Positions 1 to 11,304 of a stretch of 64,000 bases of DNA are shown piece after piece (positions within the stretch are counted from its first letter, which is position 1; each line of letters opens with the position of its first letter). The notes below the pieces were generated by a model. That model saw only the letters and a program-made list of their open reading frames with translations. It was not told the DNA's origin and did not search any database. The translations under genes and the position numbers were made by a program. Source of the DNA: Lunularia cruciata (lineage: Eukaryota; Streptophyta; Marchantiopsida; Lunulariales; Lunulariaceae). The DNA lies in NCBI GenBank assembly GCA_948567375.1, contig OX419762.1, forward strand, positions 20,886,727-20,950,726. Direction: 5' to 3'.

Positions 1-824
1 CTTCACTCTACAACGTGAGCTCTAGTTCTTCTTCTCTTTTTGAGTCCTCCAATCTGTACTTGGCTTCTTCCTTTGACTCCTCCTACAAAAATGCAATCAC
101 CACAATGTCTTTCTTTGGATTTACCTTTCTTGCTTTCTGAGGTCTCCTCAATGCCAACTCCTCTTCCTCATCTTTGGAATGGTTATTGCCACCTTCACAT
201 TCTGCCCCGTTTTGACATAGTGCTTGTAATTGCTCCGGATTTGCCAAATGTATTGCTATTCATTTACATTGGCTTTTCTTCTTAAATCCGGGTAGAAATG
301 CAACACCATCTTCTATCTCTCTGCCACATTCAAAAAATTCAACCCCAAGTAGAAATGAGCTGCAAATATGACAATGTAGTGTGGTGACATCTTGTCTCGC
401 AGATTCCACACCATCGGTAAAAGCACTTTGCCCAATTAATGGGTTCTCTTGCAAACATTTTGTGAAAGAACACCTCTTGGTGTTTCATCACATAGTTGTT
501 GTGTTGTTGTTCACTCTGGTTCAAAGATTGCCATCATTGCTCCCACAATACCTCACTTCATAGGATCTCGTTAGCTCTCTACCATATATCCATTCTTTGT
601 ATGTGGACTAGTAAACGATGCTCTCACTTTTGTGGTTTCCTCCGACTTCTCCTTTCCCAAGGAAAGTAGCTCTAGTCTCTTGTCTAGCCTCTCTTCCCAG
701 AACTAATCTCCAATCTGACTCTGTCCATTGAGCCGGATTCCCTCTCTTCCCTTCTTCTTTGGGACCCTCTAGACATTTACTCTCCACTATTTCAATCATG
801 AAACTTGGAAAACTTTTTGAGTGT
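1..824 (-). pseudogene. Family-4 gene remnant, cut at both sides
   Basis: Minus-strand coding remnant homologous to about 52440-53263 inside unit M. The clearest pieces are 608-799 (starts MIEIVESKCLEGP; M has MIEIIESKCLDGP) and 339-524 (VMKHQEVFF, EPINWAKCF; M has VMKHQAVFF, EPINWARCF). Stops and frame changes separate the pieces, so this is a pseudogene. Homology ends abruptly near 815-824, where the truncated LTR of element A begins; the left side runs off the window. Function is unknown: it is a gene carried by a repeat, seen in three clear copies here (this one, L, M). The shared origin is seen directly in the sequence; any role would be a guess. Confidence 0.6.
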
Positions 825-1189
825 ACACATTTTTGAGGCCTAATTCATCCGTTTAGGCCTCCGAAATTACCTTCAAAGATTTCAGGTATATTTTGGTTCC
901 TACTCTATTTGTAGAAGTCCCCTTTTGGTGATACCTCTTTCTGATCTGTTTAGTCCATCATGTGTAACATCCTTCTAGATGTTACCAAACCAATTCTCAC
1001 CTTTAAATCATATGTCTAACTATTGGTTCTAAGGTTATCAAGTCTATTTTGATTTCTGCTCTATTAGTAGAAGTAAACTTTTGATGATACTTCTATCTTA
1101 TCTATTTTGACCATCATGTATGACATCATTCTAGATGTTACCAAACCAAATTTCACATCTAGATCATATGGCTAGCTCTTGGTATTACA
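825..1189 (-). repeat. A 3' LTR, truncated
   Basis: Matches the proximal half of the 6313-7028 LTR (plus strand reads ...GCTCTTGGTATTACA at its right end). The part that should run on to TGTAATACTCC at lower coordinates is missing, replaced at about 824 by family-4 sequence. Confidence 0.88.
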
Positions 1190-1204
1190 GACCTCCCTCC
1201 TTTT
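1190..1204 (-). other. A polypurine tract
   Basis: Minus strand reads TAAAAGGAGGGAGGTC just before the LTR start TGTAATACC. This is the expected plus-strand DNA priming site. The same tract sits before the 3' LTRs of B and F, and it overlaps the pol stop codon TAA. Confidence 0.85.
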
Positions 1205-2573
1205 AAGACGCAACGTCCTCGTGCAATTGTTGCGCAAATGCTTGCACCAACACAAGTGCATGTGCCAAATTGGCAGCGGGCTCCCAGGTGGCTTCATAGA
1301 GGGGGTAACCTTTCCACTGTACAAGATAGTCCACCCGTAGATGGTGAGTACTACGCATGCATTTTTGGAGAATCCGCTCCACTTCATATTCCTCTGTGCC
1401 ATCAATGAGTGTCGAACAAGGTCAAATGTCTTGTGTGGAATGACCCTGGCCTGATCGGGGAGCATATCTGCGTAGTAGGGAGACATGGAACACTGGATGG
1501 ATCTTCATGTGTGGTGGTAGCTCAAGGTGATAGGCCAGAGCGCTGATGTGACGAAGAATCTAGAAAGGCCCAATAAAACAAGGTCTGAGCTTACAAGGTC
1601 CAACTAATGTGAGGTTGGTTGTCGATAGCCACACTTGATCCCCAACATTGAACTCCATGTGCCTACAATGTGCATCAGCATACTGCTTTTGATGATTTTG
1701 CGCAATATGTAATCTGTGCTTGGCGCTCTCCACACCTTGTTGGATTCTAGAAACAAATGTGTTGACTGCATCGACCTTGGTAGCCATTGGACAGATCTTC
1801 ATCAAGCTAGAAGGTGTGAAGGGATGCTCACCATACATGAGGAAGAACAGAGTGACCTGGGGGGATGCATTCACTGAATTGTTGTAAGCAAATTCCACCA
1901 ATAGGAGTAGGGTGTCCCACCTCTCTTGCTCTTCTAAGGTAAAGCCGTGTAACATGTCTTCAATCGTGCGATTAGCCCGCTCTGTTTGGCCATCTGTTTG
2001 TGGGTGGTAAGTTGTAGACATGGCCAACTTGGTTTTGAAGAAACCAAAAAGTGTTCGCCAAAAAAAACAGGTGAATTGGGTGCCTCTATCAATGATGAGT
2101 ACTCTAGACAAGCCATGGTGAGCAAAGACTGCATCTACGTATAATTGAGCTAGTTGTGGAGCGGTCACTTCCTTGGTGGTAGGGCGTACATGAATCATTT
2201 TGCTGAGTCAGTCCACAAAGACCACAATGGAGTCAAACCCTGAGGTGGTCTTGGGTAATTCATAGACAAGATCCATACTCACTTGTTCCCAACGTTGGGT
2301 AGGAGTGGAGAGATGTTGAAGGAGCCCTGCAGGAGCTTGATTAGAAGCTTTGTTGTGTTGAAAAAGTAGGCAGCTACGCACATAATCCATCACGTTGTTG
2401 CTCATCTTGGGCCAATAGTAATGGCTTCTGACTGCATCCAAGGTCTTGTCCACTCCGATATGAGCTACAATGGCCGAATCATAACATTCCGCTAGAATGT
2501 GGTGCGTAATTTTGGGACATTGGGATCCATAATCTGCCATCCCAAAAGGTGAGTCCTTGGGTGCTGGTGACAC
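1203..2573 (-). pseudogene. A integrase plus chromodomain
   Basis: Integrase inserts the cDNA. The zinc-binding part (about 2300-2530) has AHIGVDKT, HYYWPKM and a C-x2-[CF] pair in which the second Cys is Phe (CLLFQ; F has CLLCQ). The catalytic core has SMDLVYELP (first D), IDRGTQF (second D) and QTDGQTERAN (E) at about 2290-1950. A GPF motif near 1562 marks the C-terminal GPY/F module. A chromodomain (LVQWKGYPLYEATWEP-like) ends at 1203 with DVAS-stop. The tail after the GPF motif is frameshifted relative to the core. Confidence 0.85.
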
Positions 2574-3990
2574 CTTTGGATGATTGTGCTTCTACAATCT
2601 GTGGATCAATTTTTGTAGCAGCCAAAATCTCTTGCCAGAATTTAGGGTTAATCTGAACTTCAGCCACCAAGTTGTTGGCCATTGGCATGCGGGTGAATGC
2701 ATCTGCAAGTTGCTTCTTACCTTCCACGTAGGTGATTGTCATGTTGAAGTGTTGTCGCCACTCTGCCTACCAAATTTGGCGACGAGATAGATCCTTTTGT
2801 GTCTCAAGGTAGACTAGAGGTTTTTGGTTTGTCTCTACTACAAATGCCTTCTTACCCAAGTAGTGCTTCCAATGCTTGTTGCTAGAATGATGGCTAGCTC
2901 TTCTTGTTCTGTGGTGTGGTAGTTGCGTTCTACTGATAACAACTTTCAAGAGAAATATGCAATTGGATGCCATCCGTCATGCCACTCTTGTTGTAGGGCT
3001 GCTCCTATTTCTACGCCTGATGCATCTATAGCCAACTTGATTGGACGTTTTGGGTCATACCACTTCAAGATTGGTGCATGTAGCAAGGCGGCCTTCAATT
3101 CTTGAAAGGCCAACTCTTGTGCAGTTCCCCATGTCCACTTCTTCCCCTTGCCAAGTAGTGCCGTTAAAGGCTGTGCAACCTTGGAGAAGTCCTTGACAAA
3201 TCTACGATAGTAACCCGTCAACCCCAAGAAGCTCTTAAGTTGAGTCTGATCTTTAGGGGCACTCCATTTTTGAATGACATCTATTTTATCTATCAATACT
3301 TGAATGCCCTCTGCACTTACTCTATGCCCCAAGTAGTCTACTTCAAACATGCCAAACTCACACTTTGAGATTTTGGCGTACAATTGATTCTATCTTAGAA
3401 TCTGGAGGACCTCTCATAGATGTTGTTTGTGTTCTATCATTGTGCTACTATATACTAAGATATCATCCAAGAAGATGATAACAGACTTATCCAAGTATGG
3501 ACAAAATATGTCATTCATTAGACTCATGAAAGTGGTAGGTGCATTGGTGAGGCCAAAAGGCATCACAAGATACTCAAAGTGGCCATATCTGGTTCGAAAG
3601 GCAATTTTGTACACATCCTCCTCTGCAATTTGGATTTGATTGTAATAGCTTTGCAAGCCCTATTTTGTGAAGTATCTTGCTCCATGGAGTTGATCAAATA
3701 GGTCATCCATGCAAGGTAAGGGGTATTTGTTCTTCACTATCTGCTGATTGAGACCCGATAGTCAATGCACATGCGCATTGTACCATCCTTTTTCTTCACA
3801 AACAAGACAAGGGCTCCATATGGTGATACGCTAGGTTGGATGAACCCTTTCTGTAGCATCTCCTCAATTTGAGTCTTACACTCCTCCAACTCATGAGGTG
3901 ATAGGCGATACGGGGCCTTACAAGGAGGTGTCTTCCCCGGGAGTGTCTCTATTTTGTGATCTACTTGCCTTTTTGGTGGTAATCTTGAGG
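2574..3990 (-). pseudogene. A reverse transcriptase and RNase H
   Basis: Minus-strand RT pieces read RMCIDYR (about 3770), [16 protein letters not shown] and the catalytic [12 protein letters not shown] (3414-3656). The thumb/connection follows ([16 protein letters not shown], 2946-3383). RNase H motifs are [16 protein letters not shown] and, after a stop, AFVVETNQKPLVYLETQKD; the usual second motif TDHKPL is TNQKPL here, an aspartate lost. The region ends with FTRMPMA. Several stops separate the pieces. The RT active-site aspartates are present. Confidence 0.87.
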
Positions 3991-4530
3991 GTAGATCATT
4001 AGGAAAGACATCTTGAAACTCATCCACCACATCCTTCAATTTCTAAGGAATTTTTCCATTGAGTTGTGCACTCTGGACTTCTCTTATTAGACCCATAAAA
4101 CATCTATCGGTCTTATAGACAATTGCCGTCCCTACGACATATAGAGGTAGTTCTGCCTGTGTGATTTTTCTTTAACCCCAATGATTGACCATTGGTGGGT
4201 TCTCACTACTTTCTTCCTCCAATCCACCATTGGGTTGTACTACTCCATCCATGGCATGCCTAAAATTGCATCATAACGAGCTAACTGTATCACTTGCCAC
4301 TCAATTGCTTCTTGATATTCTCATGTAGAGAGGGTTACCCGTCTAGGTAATGAATCAATCCTCTCTATTTGCCCATTTGGTAACTCTACTTCTTCACTTC
4401 CATCTCTCTCTAGATCTATCCCCAATCTTATTGCAACAGAGCGAGACAAGAAATTCTCTGTTGCTCCCGGATCTATTAATACTCTCACTTGATTACCTTC
4501 AAGGATTCCATTCACGACAATCAATTGTGA
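3991..4530 (-). pseudogene. A aspartic protease
   Basis: Retropepsin-like protease that would mature Gag-Pol. The active-site loop reads RVLIDPGATENFLS (4321-4524): the family-wide D-[ST]-G is D-P-G, as in the other family-1 copies. The flap-distal motif near 4250 (ILGMPWMEQYNP-like) and the link into RT ([16 protein letters not shown], 3737-4039) are recognisable. A stop separates the halves. Confidence 0.8.
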
Positions 4531-4619
4531 GGTTGCCTTTCGGGATCTTTGCGCATTATTCTTCTTCCTTCCCTTGCTTCTCTGCTTCCTTATTGAGCCA
4601 ATAAGGCCGTGAGGTACAT

Positions 4620-5709
4620 TTATTGGTGATCTTTGTTTTCCAAAGTGATTTCCACCCCCTCCTCTTCAATGAGGCTCTCCATGTTGTTCATAGATTGCCT
4701 GTACGAAGGCCGAGGGCCTCTAGGGAAACGAGTGTGACAGTTGGTAGATATGTGCCCAATACGGCCACAATTGTAACAACGGTGTTGTTCTCCTCGAGTC
4801 CCTTCTCCTCGTGGGACTCCATCTCTTTGTTCTTCTACCCGTCCCCGCTCCCCTTGAAGCGGTGGTGCTCCTCGGTCCCGGAATTGAAGGTTGCCCAATT
4901 CCATTGGTACTGGTCCACCCATGTGTGGCATTCTTGCCCGATATTGTTGAGGTGGAACTACTTCTTCACCTCCACCTTATGCTCCTGCTATTCTCCATGC
5001 ACAAGCAATGGCTTCAAATACCGTGCGAGGGTTTTGCACCATGACTTCTTGGTGAATCTGCTCTTTCAACCCTTGTTTGAAATTGTCAAGAGCCTCTACT
5101 GGACTCATGTCGGTAATTGCAACTTGTAGGTCCTGAAATGCCTCCACATACTCTTGTACGCTATTCTTTTGTCTCAATCCCCATAGTCAGGTTTGAGCCA
5201 TCTGCACAAAATCCACCAATTGGAAATTCTTCAGCAGTCCTTCTTGCATTGCTGTCCATGTGACCTCCCTTCTCTCTGCCAGCATGGATTGTTCCCAAGC
5301 ATCATACCATGTGAGGGCTTTATTGGTCAAGTACCCACATGCAAACATGCCTACAGCATGCTCTGTGATCTTTGTTGAGAAAAATCAGAAATATGGATTC
5401 ATTCTCGAGATCCAATTTTCCACTATTCCCATCGTACGCTGCCCCTTGTAAGGCTCAATGTTGCAGGTCTTCTTCATCCGGAGTAGCAATGTGACTTCAT
5501 TGGTTGATAGGGTTTGTAGGCACGGGTGCCTCTCCAAGTACTTCAGTCGCAAGTACTGGGTTTTGAGACAACTCTTCTTCATGCATGACTTGATCGTTCC
5601 TAAGGATCTACACTTGACTTTGTAATGTCTCCATGGTCATCTTAATCTCTCAAAATTCATTCAACATCCCTTGCATTCCTTGCACCAACTCTTGCAATTG
5701 CGGATCCAT
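4620..5709 (-). pseudogene. A gag with CCHC zinc knuckle
   Basis: Gag forms the retroelement particle. Start chosen at 5709 (ATGGATCCGCAATTGCAAGAG), the ATG conserved at this place in B, F and G. Visible pieces are the N-terminal acidic leader, MKKTCNIEPYKGQRTMG (5385-5582), KNSVQEYVEAFQDLQVAI (4977-5177) and the nucleic-acid-binding CCHC knuckle CYNCGRIGHISTNC (4620-4931). Interrupted by several stops, so nonfunctional. The plus-strand ORF over 4623-5129 is only its antisense. Confidence 0.88.
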
Positions 5710-6298
5710 GGTTCTTGCAACACTCAATTGCTTATGTCTACTTCAATACATAGTCAATATAATCACTTTGGAAGGCACATGAACTATCAAAACTACTATT
5801 GGGACCTCAGAAGCTATCACTCGTTGATGATACTCCTCACCAAAATTCCTAACCACAAAATCTCTAAATATCACTTTCGACCTCACTACATAACGGATTT
5901 CTACTTGAGTGTTGAAAGGGAGAGGATTTGGGACATTCATATCCATATTATCATAATAGAATGTAGATTGTGAAATCCCACTCTCTATCATATATCACCA
6001 CAGGTAGAATCACCGGGTTTAGTGAGTTCATCACTCTGTCCATGAATTCTGCACCAAAGTGATAAACTAGCCATACCGTCATCTACTCATGCTGGATGTA
6101 CATAACCTTGATGTGGAATGGGTTTGAGAATGGAAAGCTAGGTGCCGGAAATTTGCCTCCCGATGCATCCATCCCATCTGCTCTCTAAAGTCCTTCCTAA
6201 GTCTAGCAACTACTCTATGTTCTCCACCTCAAATTACTCAATTTCAGTAGTTAGTGCTATTCCAAGAGGGGTGATCCACTCTCTTGGACTAAAACACT

Positions 6299-6311
6299 TG
6301 CTCTGATACCA
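6299..6311 (-). other. A primer-binding site (tRNA-iMet)
   Basis: Minus strand reads TGGTATCAGAGCA, complementary to the 3' end of plant initiator tRNA-Met, one base after the 5' LTR. It marks where minus-strand cDNA synthesis would start and fixes the element's orientation. Confidence 0.92.
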
Positions 6312-6312
6312 T

Positions 6313-7028
6313 TGTAATACTCCGAGGACAAGAGAAGAGAGAAAACACAGATTGCGCACTCAAACAATCGATGCCCCAAGGGAGCACCTTCTCTTTATTA
6401 TATAGACAAAGAGGATTTCCTCCAAGGAAGCTCCACCATAGGATGAGGGACACAGGTAGGTGACATGTCAACAAGCTCCACCCTTGGATTACTTACTTGG
6501 ATGGGTGACATGTCTGGTCTAGGTCCTATCTGGTTGGTCAAACAAGTTGACCGGAGGGAATCTTTTAGGGAATCTTCTTATAGGAATCTCAGAATCACGT
6601 GAGTAAGGTACCATTGGAAAGCTCTTGACAAGACAAAGAAAAAACAAGAGGGAGGGGGAATCTACACATTTTTGAGGCCTAATTCATCTGTTCAGGCCTC
6701 CAAAATTGCCTTCAAAGATTTTAGGCATATTTTGGTTCCTACTTTATTAGTAGAAGTCCACTTTTGGTGATACCTCTTTCTGATCTGTTTACTCCATCAT
6801 GTGTAACATCCTTCTAGATGTTACCAAACCAAATCTCACCTTTAAATCATATGTCTAGCTATTGGTTCTAAGGTTATCAAGTCTATTTTGATTTCTGCCC
6901 TATTAGTAGAAGTACTCTTTTGGTGATACATCTATCTTATCTATTTTGACCATCATGTATAACATCATTCTAGATGTTACCAAACCAAATTTCATATCTA
7001 GATCATATGGCTAGCTCTTGGTATTACA
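6313..7028 (-). repeat. A 5' LTR
   Basis: 716 bp with TG...CA ends (plus strand TGTAATACTCC ... GGTATTACA). Contains the family-1 TATA-like TATATAATAAAG (minus sense) near its transcribed end, about 85 bp from the LTR edge. Confidence 0.92.
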
Positions 7029-8344
7029 ACAACAAAGAAGAGAGCAATTGGTGATTTAATCATGTAAAGAACAATTTATTGAGAAAATAATTAAGCAAGG
7101 AGTGTCCACAAGAGTAAGAGGACCATAAGGTACTTTAGGGGTTTGAGAAAAGTGAGAGAAAAACCCAAAGGGAAACAATCCGATGAAGAGGATGAACCTA
7201 AAAATGCTTGTCATCAAGAAGTTTGAGATTGTTGCGTGCAACGACATTTTAAAGAAACTCCACATTTGTTCCCTCTTGTGGGATTGTAGTTTCATCTCCA
7301 TGGATGTAGCGCAAGAATTGAGGTTAGAGACCTATTGGGAGAGGGAAATTTTTTGTGGAACTCACCAAAATTGAAGTGAGGATCTCTATCATCATCTCTT
7401 GGCAAAAGATGCAAGAACAATGGAGGATCACACTCTCAATGCCTAATACAAGAAGTTCTAGGAGATGACCAAGAGATTAGAGAAGTTTGTTGAAGGCAAC
7501 TATATTGGGAGTAATGGATTAAGAGTGTCTATGTATAGAGATTAAGCAAAGTGTGTTGTAGAGAAACCAATTATGAGATGTTTTTCAAGCTTGATGTACT
7601 TGATTATTCGTCAAGAAATTTCTTTGTATATCTTGTTGTAGGAGAAAAAAATAAATTGGGCAAGCATCTTCCACAATTACACATAAAAGATGTATGGTGT
7701 GTCCATGAGAAGAAAACCAGTTACTTAATCCTTTTTGTCATTTATTTTTACATGAGAATGACACTTTTAAAGAAGGAGGTTAAGAGGAGGAGAGGGAAAA
7801 TCCTCAAGTAGAACCACTCGAGACATGTGTCCATTGAAGATGTTCAAGAGAGAGTAGAAGATATGCCAAAACACAAAGAGGTGGAGAAACCAAACAAAGT
7901 CAAGAATCAATGTTGTATTAAGAGGTGACTTTAAGAATAACATTGGTAGTGTTTGTGAGATGAACTAACTTGGAGTTCTTGTTGAGCAAACATATAAGGA
8001 AGATTGTTCCTCCCATTTTTAGACTTTGTTTATTCAATCTTCTTATAATCCACCACATAATGGTTAGAAGCCTAGAATGCAGTCCATATGGTAAAGAAAA
8101 TGTACTTAACTTTATATAACCACAAATAATCTTGGACCTACTTCTTATGAACATAGACCTAATGAAAGCAATGTTGGAAAATGTTGCAAAGTAGAGGAGG
8201 AGAAGGCGCAAATAATCCTAAAAATCAACAGCAAAAAGTAATATTTAGAAAAGGTGCTCAAGGAATGAAAGGAATATTTTAAAGAGATAAAGAACAACAT
8301 GGTAGCCATTGTAAATAATATCCAAAAGTTGAATTGTGAGAATG
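7029..8344 (+). pseudogene. Decayed plus-strand coding region, family-4-like (O, part 1)
   Basis: No intact gene. Short plus-strand open stretches lie at 7183-7374 and 7551-7811. The second contains SYLILFVIYFYM followed by LLKKE, which resembles the core of the family-4 protein (L: TYLAPFAIHFYMDFNLLSKKE; M: HYIVPFVAHFYLGLNLL). Near 8290-8344 it reads KEIKNNMVAIVNNIQKL, coiled-coil-like. It is interrupted at 8344 by solo LTR N and then by C. I infer an old plus-oriented family-4 copy; the 5' end is hidden by A. The 7183-7374 part I do not recognise. Confidence 0.4.
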
Positions 8345-9102
8345 TGTAATACCAATAGCTAGATAGATGATCTAAAGATGAAATTTGGTTTGGTTACATC
8401 TGGAAGGATGTTATACATGATAGAATAAGTAGATAAGGTAGAGGTGTCACCAAAAGTACTTCTACTATAGGCCAAAAATTGAAACATGCTTGGAAACTTT
8501 AGAATCAATAGCTAGGCATATGATCTAGAGGTGAAACTTGGGGTGGTGACATCTCAAAGGATGTTACACATGATATAGAGAATGTAGATGTGATAGAGAT
8601 TTCACCAAAAGAGCACTTCTACCAATAGGGCAGAAGCTAAATAGGCTTGAAAACTTCAAAGACAATTTTGGAGGCCTAAACGGATGAATTAGGCCTCAAA
8701 AATCTATAATTTCCCCAAAAATCTATAATTTCCCCACAATCAAGGAAAACTTGGCCTTCCCTCCCCTTTGATTTGTCTCACCAAGAACTTTCAAATGGTA
8801 ACTCAACCACATGATTCTTAGATTCCTGTAGGAAGATTCCCTTTAGTCAAAGTATGTTTGACCAACCAGATGGGACTAGGACCAACATGTCACCCATCCG
8901 AGAAAGTAATCTAATGGTGGAGCTTGCTGACAAGTCACCTATCCATGTACCTAATCCTATGGTGGAGCTCCCTTTGGGGAGATCTTCCTTGGTTATATAA
9001 TAAAGAGAAAATGCTCCTTTGGGGCATCAGAGGATTGAGTGTGAAATCTGTGTTTCTCTCTTGTATCTCTCTTTAACAGTCTCTTGTCCTTGGAATGTTA
9101 CA
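8345..9102 (+). repeat. N: solo LTR, family 1, old
   Basis: 758 bp, TGTAATACC ... GGAATGTTACA, alignable along its length to the LTRs of B and F but clearly diverged. No internal region is attached. Flanks are GAATG (8340-8344) and AAATG (9103-9107), a 5-bp target duplication with one change, so this is an LTR-LTR recombination product rather than a truncated element. Confidence 0.85.
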
Positions 9103-9112
9103 AAATGTCAAT

Positions 9113-9806
9113 TGTGAGCCAGCCTGTCTTTCACTCAAGATGAACCTCTCATGTCTATTATGGTAGCGCACCATGGACTAAGAAGGCAAGGAATCCCAAC
9201 TCCATCATACTTCTCCAAGGCTAACATTTCAAGACTCAAGACAATGCTCACTAGAGAACTCAATGAGAGAGAGAGATAGTTGCAAATGAAAGGATGATGA
9301 GTACCTCCTCAACCCTTGTTTATATACTTATGAAATAGTTATGCACTCAAGTTACTATTTACCATAGTAACTCAAGTTACAAGGCTAGAATGCAAGTAAA
9401 GTCAAAAAGTATAAAGGAATATCTATCCTCATGGGCATATTCCACTAAGCATATGATCTTATCTTGATCCAACCACTAAGTCAAGGATTCCTTCACATGG
9501 GCTATCCTTGGAGTATAAAAGAATCCAAAACAAAAAGGCTTGCAGGCCCAAGAGTTATCAACTCTTTCCTCAAAGCCAAACACCTAAGAATAATACCAAG
9601 TCAACACACTAGAATCCAAAATAATAGTGCTCATCTTTTCCCCTTCCTTTAAATTAAGGCTCCCACTATCTTAGCTATGACTAACTTTAGCTTATCATGA
9701 CTAATGTAGAACCATCTTTCATCTCTATATAAATAATATCTCTCAAGTATTTATAATATCAAGCTAAATATCACAATATCACACACATGCACAAATGGTT
9801 GTTACA
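9113..9806 (-). repeat. C 3' LTR
   Basis: 694 bp; plus strand TGTGAGCCAGCC ... GGTTGTTACA. Same family as 20124-20815, 21974-22666 and 28256-28945. Confidence 0.9.
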
Positions 9807-9963
9807 TATCTACTCGGACTAAGTTTTCACTTTGTCCTCAAAGTGAAGGTCTCTCTACCTTATATGATACATCTTTAACTTATCATGGTTAATCCTATCA
9901 AAGTGTCTTCTTCTCCACTCCTTGAGATCATAGGTGTAATTGTGCTACACATTCTCCACTATG
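9807..9963 (-). pseudogene. C integrase C-terminal tail (left of B)
   Basis: The end of the integrase frame and 3' untranslated part of C, colinear with 22667-22800 of D. In D this stretch reads KYFGPFIVKKV, then RINHDKLKMYL, the GPY/F module and tail. B cuts the frame here. Confidence 0.75.
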
Positions 9964-10701
9964 TGTAATACCAAGAGCTAGCCATATGATCTAGATGTGA
10001 AATTTGGTTTGGTAACATCTAGAATGATGTTATACATGATGGTCAAAATAGATAAGATAGAAGTATCACCAAAAGAGTACTTCTACTAATAAGGCAGAAA
10101 CCAAAATAGACTTGAGAACCTTAGAACCAATAGCTAGACATATGATTTAAAGGTGAGATTTGGTTTGGTAACATCTGGAAGGATGTTACACATGATGGAG
10201 TAAATAGATCATAAAGAGGTATCACCAAAAGGGGACTTCTACTAATAGAGTAGGAGCCAAAATATGTGTGAAATCTTTGAAGGTAATTTTGGAGGCCTAA
10301 ACAGATGAATTACGCCCCAAAAATATGAAGATTCCACCCCCAATAGAGGAAAGGCTGGCCTTTCCTCCCCTCTGCTTTGTCTCTTGAGAGCTTTCCAATG
10401 GTACCTTACTCATGTGATTCTGATATTCCTATAAAAAGATTCCCTAAAAGATTCCCTCTGGTCAAAGCTTGTTTGACCAACCAGATAGGACCTAGACCAG
10501 ACATGTCACCTATCCAAGTAAGTAATCCAATGGTGGAGCTTGCTGACATGTCACCTATCTGTGTCCCTAATCCTATGGTGGAGCTTCCTTGGCGGAGATC
10601 CTCTTTGTCTATATAATAAAGAGAAGGTGCTCCCTTGGGGCATCGATTGTTTGAGTGTGCAATCTGTATTTTCTCTCTTCTCTTGTCCTTGGAGTATTAC
10701 A
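9964..10701 (+). repeat. B 5' LTR
   Basis: 738 bp, TGTAATACC ... GGAGTATTACA. A TATA-like TATATAATAAAG lies near 10610, about 90 bp before the end, placing the likely transcription start close to the 3' edge. Confidence 0.95.
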
Positions 10702-10702
10702 A

Positions 10703-10715
10703 TGGTATCAGAGCA
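10703..10715 (+). other. B primer-binding site (tRNA-iMet)
   Basis: TGGTATCAGAGCA one base after the 5' LTR, complementary to initiator tRNA-Met. Confidence 0.93.
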
Positions 10716-11304
10716 AGTGTTTTAGTCCAAGAGAGTGGATCACCCTTCTTGGAATAGCACAAACTACTGAAACTAAGTAATTTGAGGTGGAGAACATAGA
10801 GTAGTTGCTAGACTTAGGAAGGACTTTAGAGAGCGGATGGGATGGATGCGCCAAGAGGCCAATTTCCCGCACCTAGCTTTCCATTCTCAAACCCATTCCA
10901 CATCAAGGTTATGTATATCCAGCGTGAGCAGATGAGGGTATGGCTAGTTTATCACTTTGGCGTAGAATTCATAAACAAAATGATGAACTCACCAAACCCG
11001 TTGATTCTACCTGTGGTGATATATGACAAAGAGTAGGATTTGACAATCTACATTCTATTATGATAAAATGGATATGAATGTCCCAAATCCTCTCCCTTTC
11101 AACACTCAAGTAGAAATCCGTTATGTAGTGAGGCCGAAAGTGATGTTTAGAGATTTTGTGGTTAGGAATTTTGTTGAGGAGTATTATCAACGAGTGATAG
11201 CTTCTGAGGTCCCAATGGTAGTTCCGATAGTTTGTGCGCCTTCCAGAGTGATTATATTGACTCTGTATTGAAGTAGACATTAGCAATTGAGTGTTGCAGG
11301 AACC

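Larger units (their letters stand above)
825..7028 (-). mobile_element. Element A: Ty3/gypsy chromovirus, 3' LTR truncated
   Basis: Family-1 LTR retrotransposon read right to left: 5' LTR 6313-7028, primer site 6299-6311, gag 4620-5709, protease to integrase and chromodomain 1203-4530, polypurine tract 1190-1204, truncated 3' LTR 825-1189. Domain order PR-RT-RNaseH-INT-chromodomain defines a chromovirus. Many frames are broken by stops and small indels, so it cannot be autonomous. Its 5-bp target duplication cannot be checked because about 350 bp of the 3' LTR and the left flank are lost; the right flank reads ACAAC. Family membership is certain from colinearity with B and F. Confidence 0.93.

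Noticed and set aside
1172-1486. 104-residue minus-strand ORF over A's chromodomain
   Set aside because: It is in a shifted frame relative to the chromodomain and runs into the LTR.
4623-5129. 168-residue plus-strand ORF
   Set aside because: Exact antisense of A's gag, whose minus frame has the CCHC knuckle and aligns to B and F.
6299-6311. tRNA-like match
   Set aside because: Primer-binding site only: 13 bases beside an LTR, no cloverleaf. The same holds for the other primer sites.
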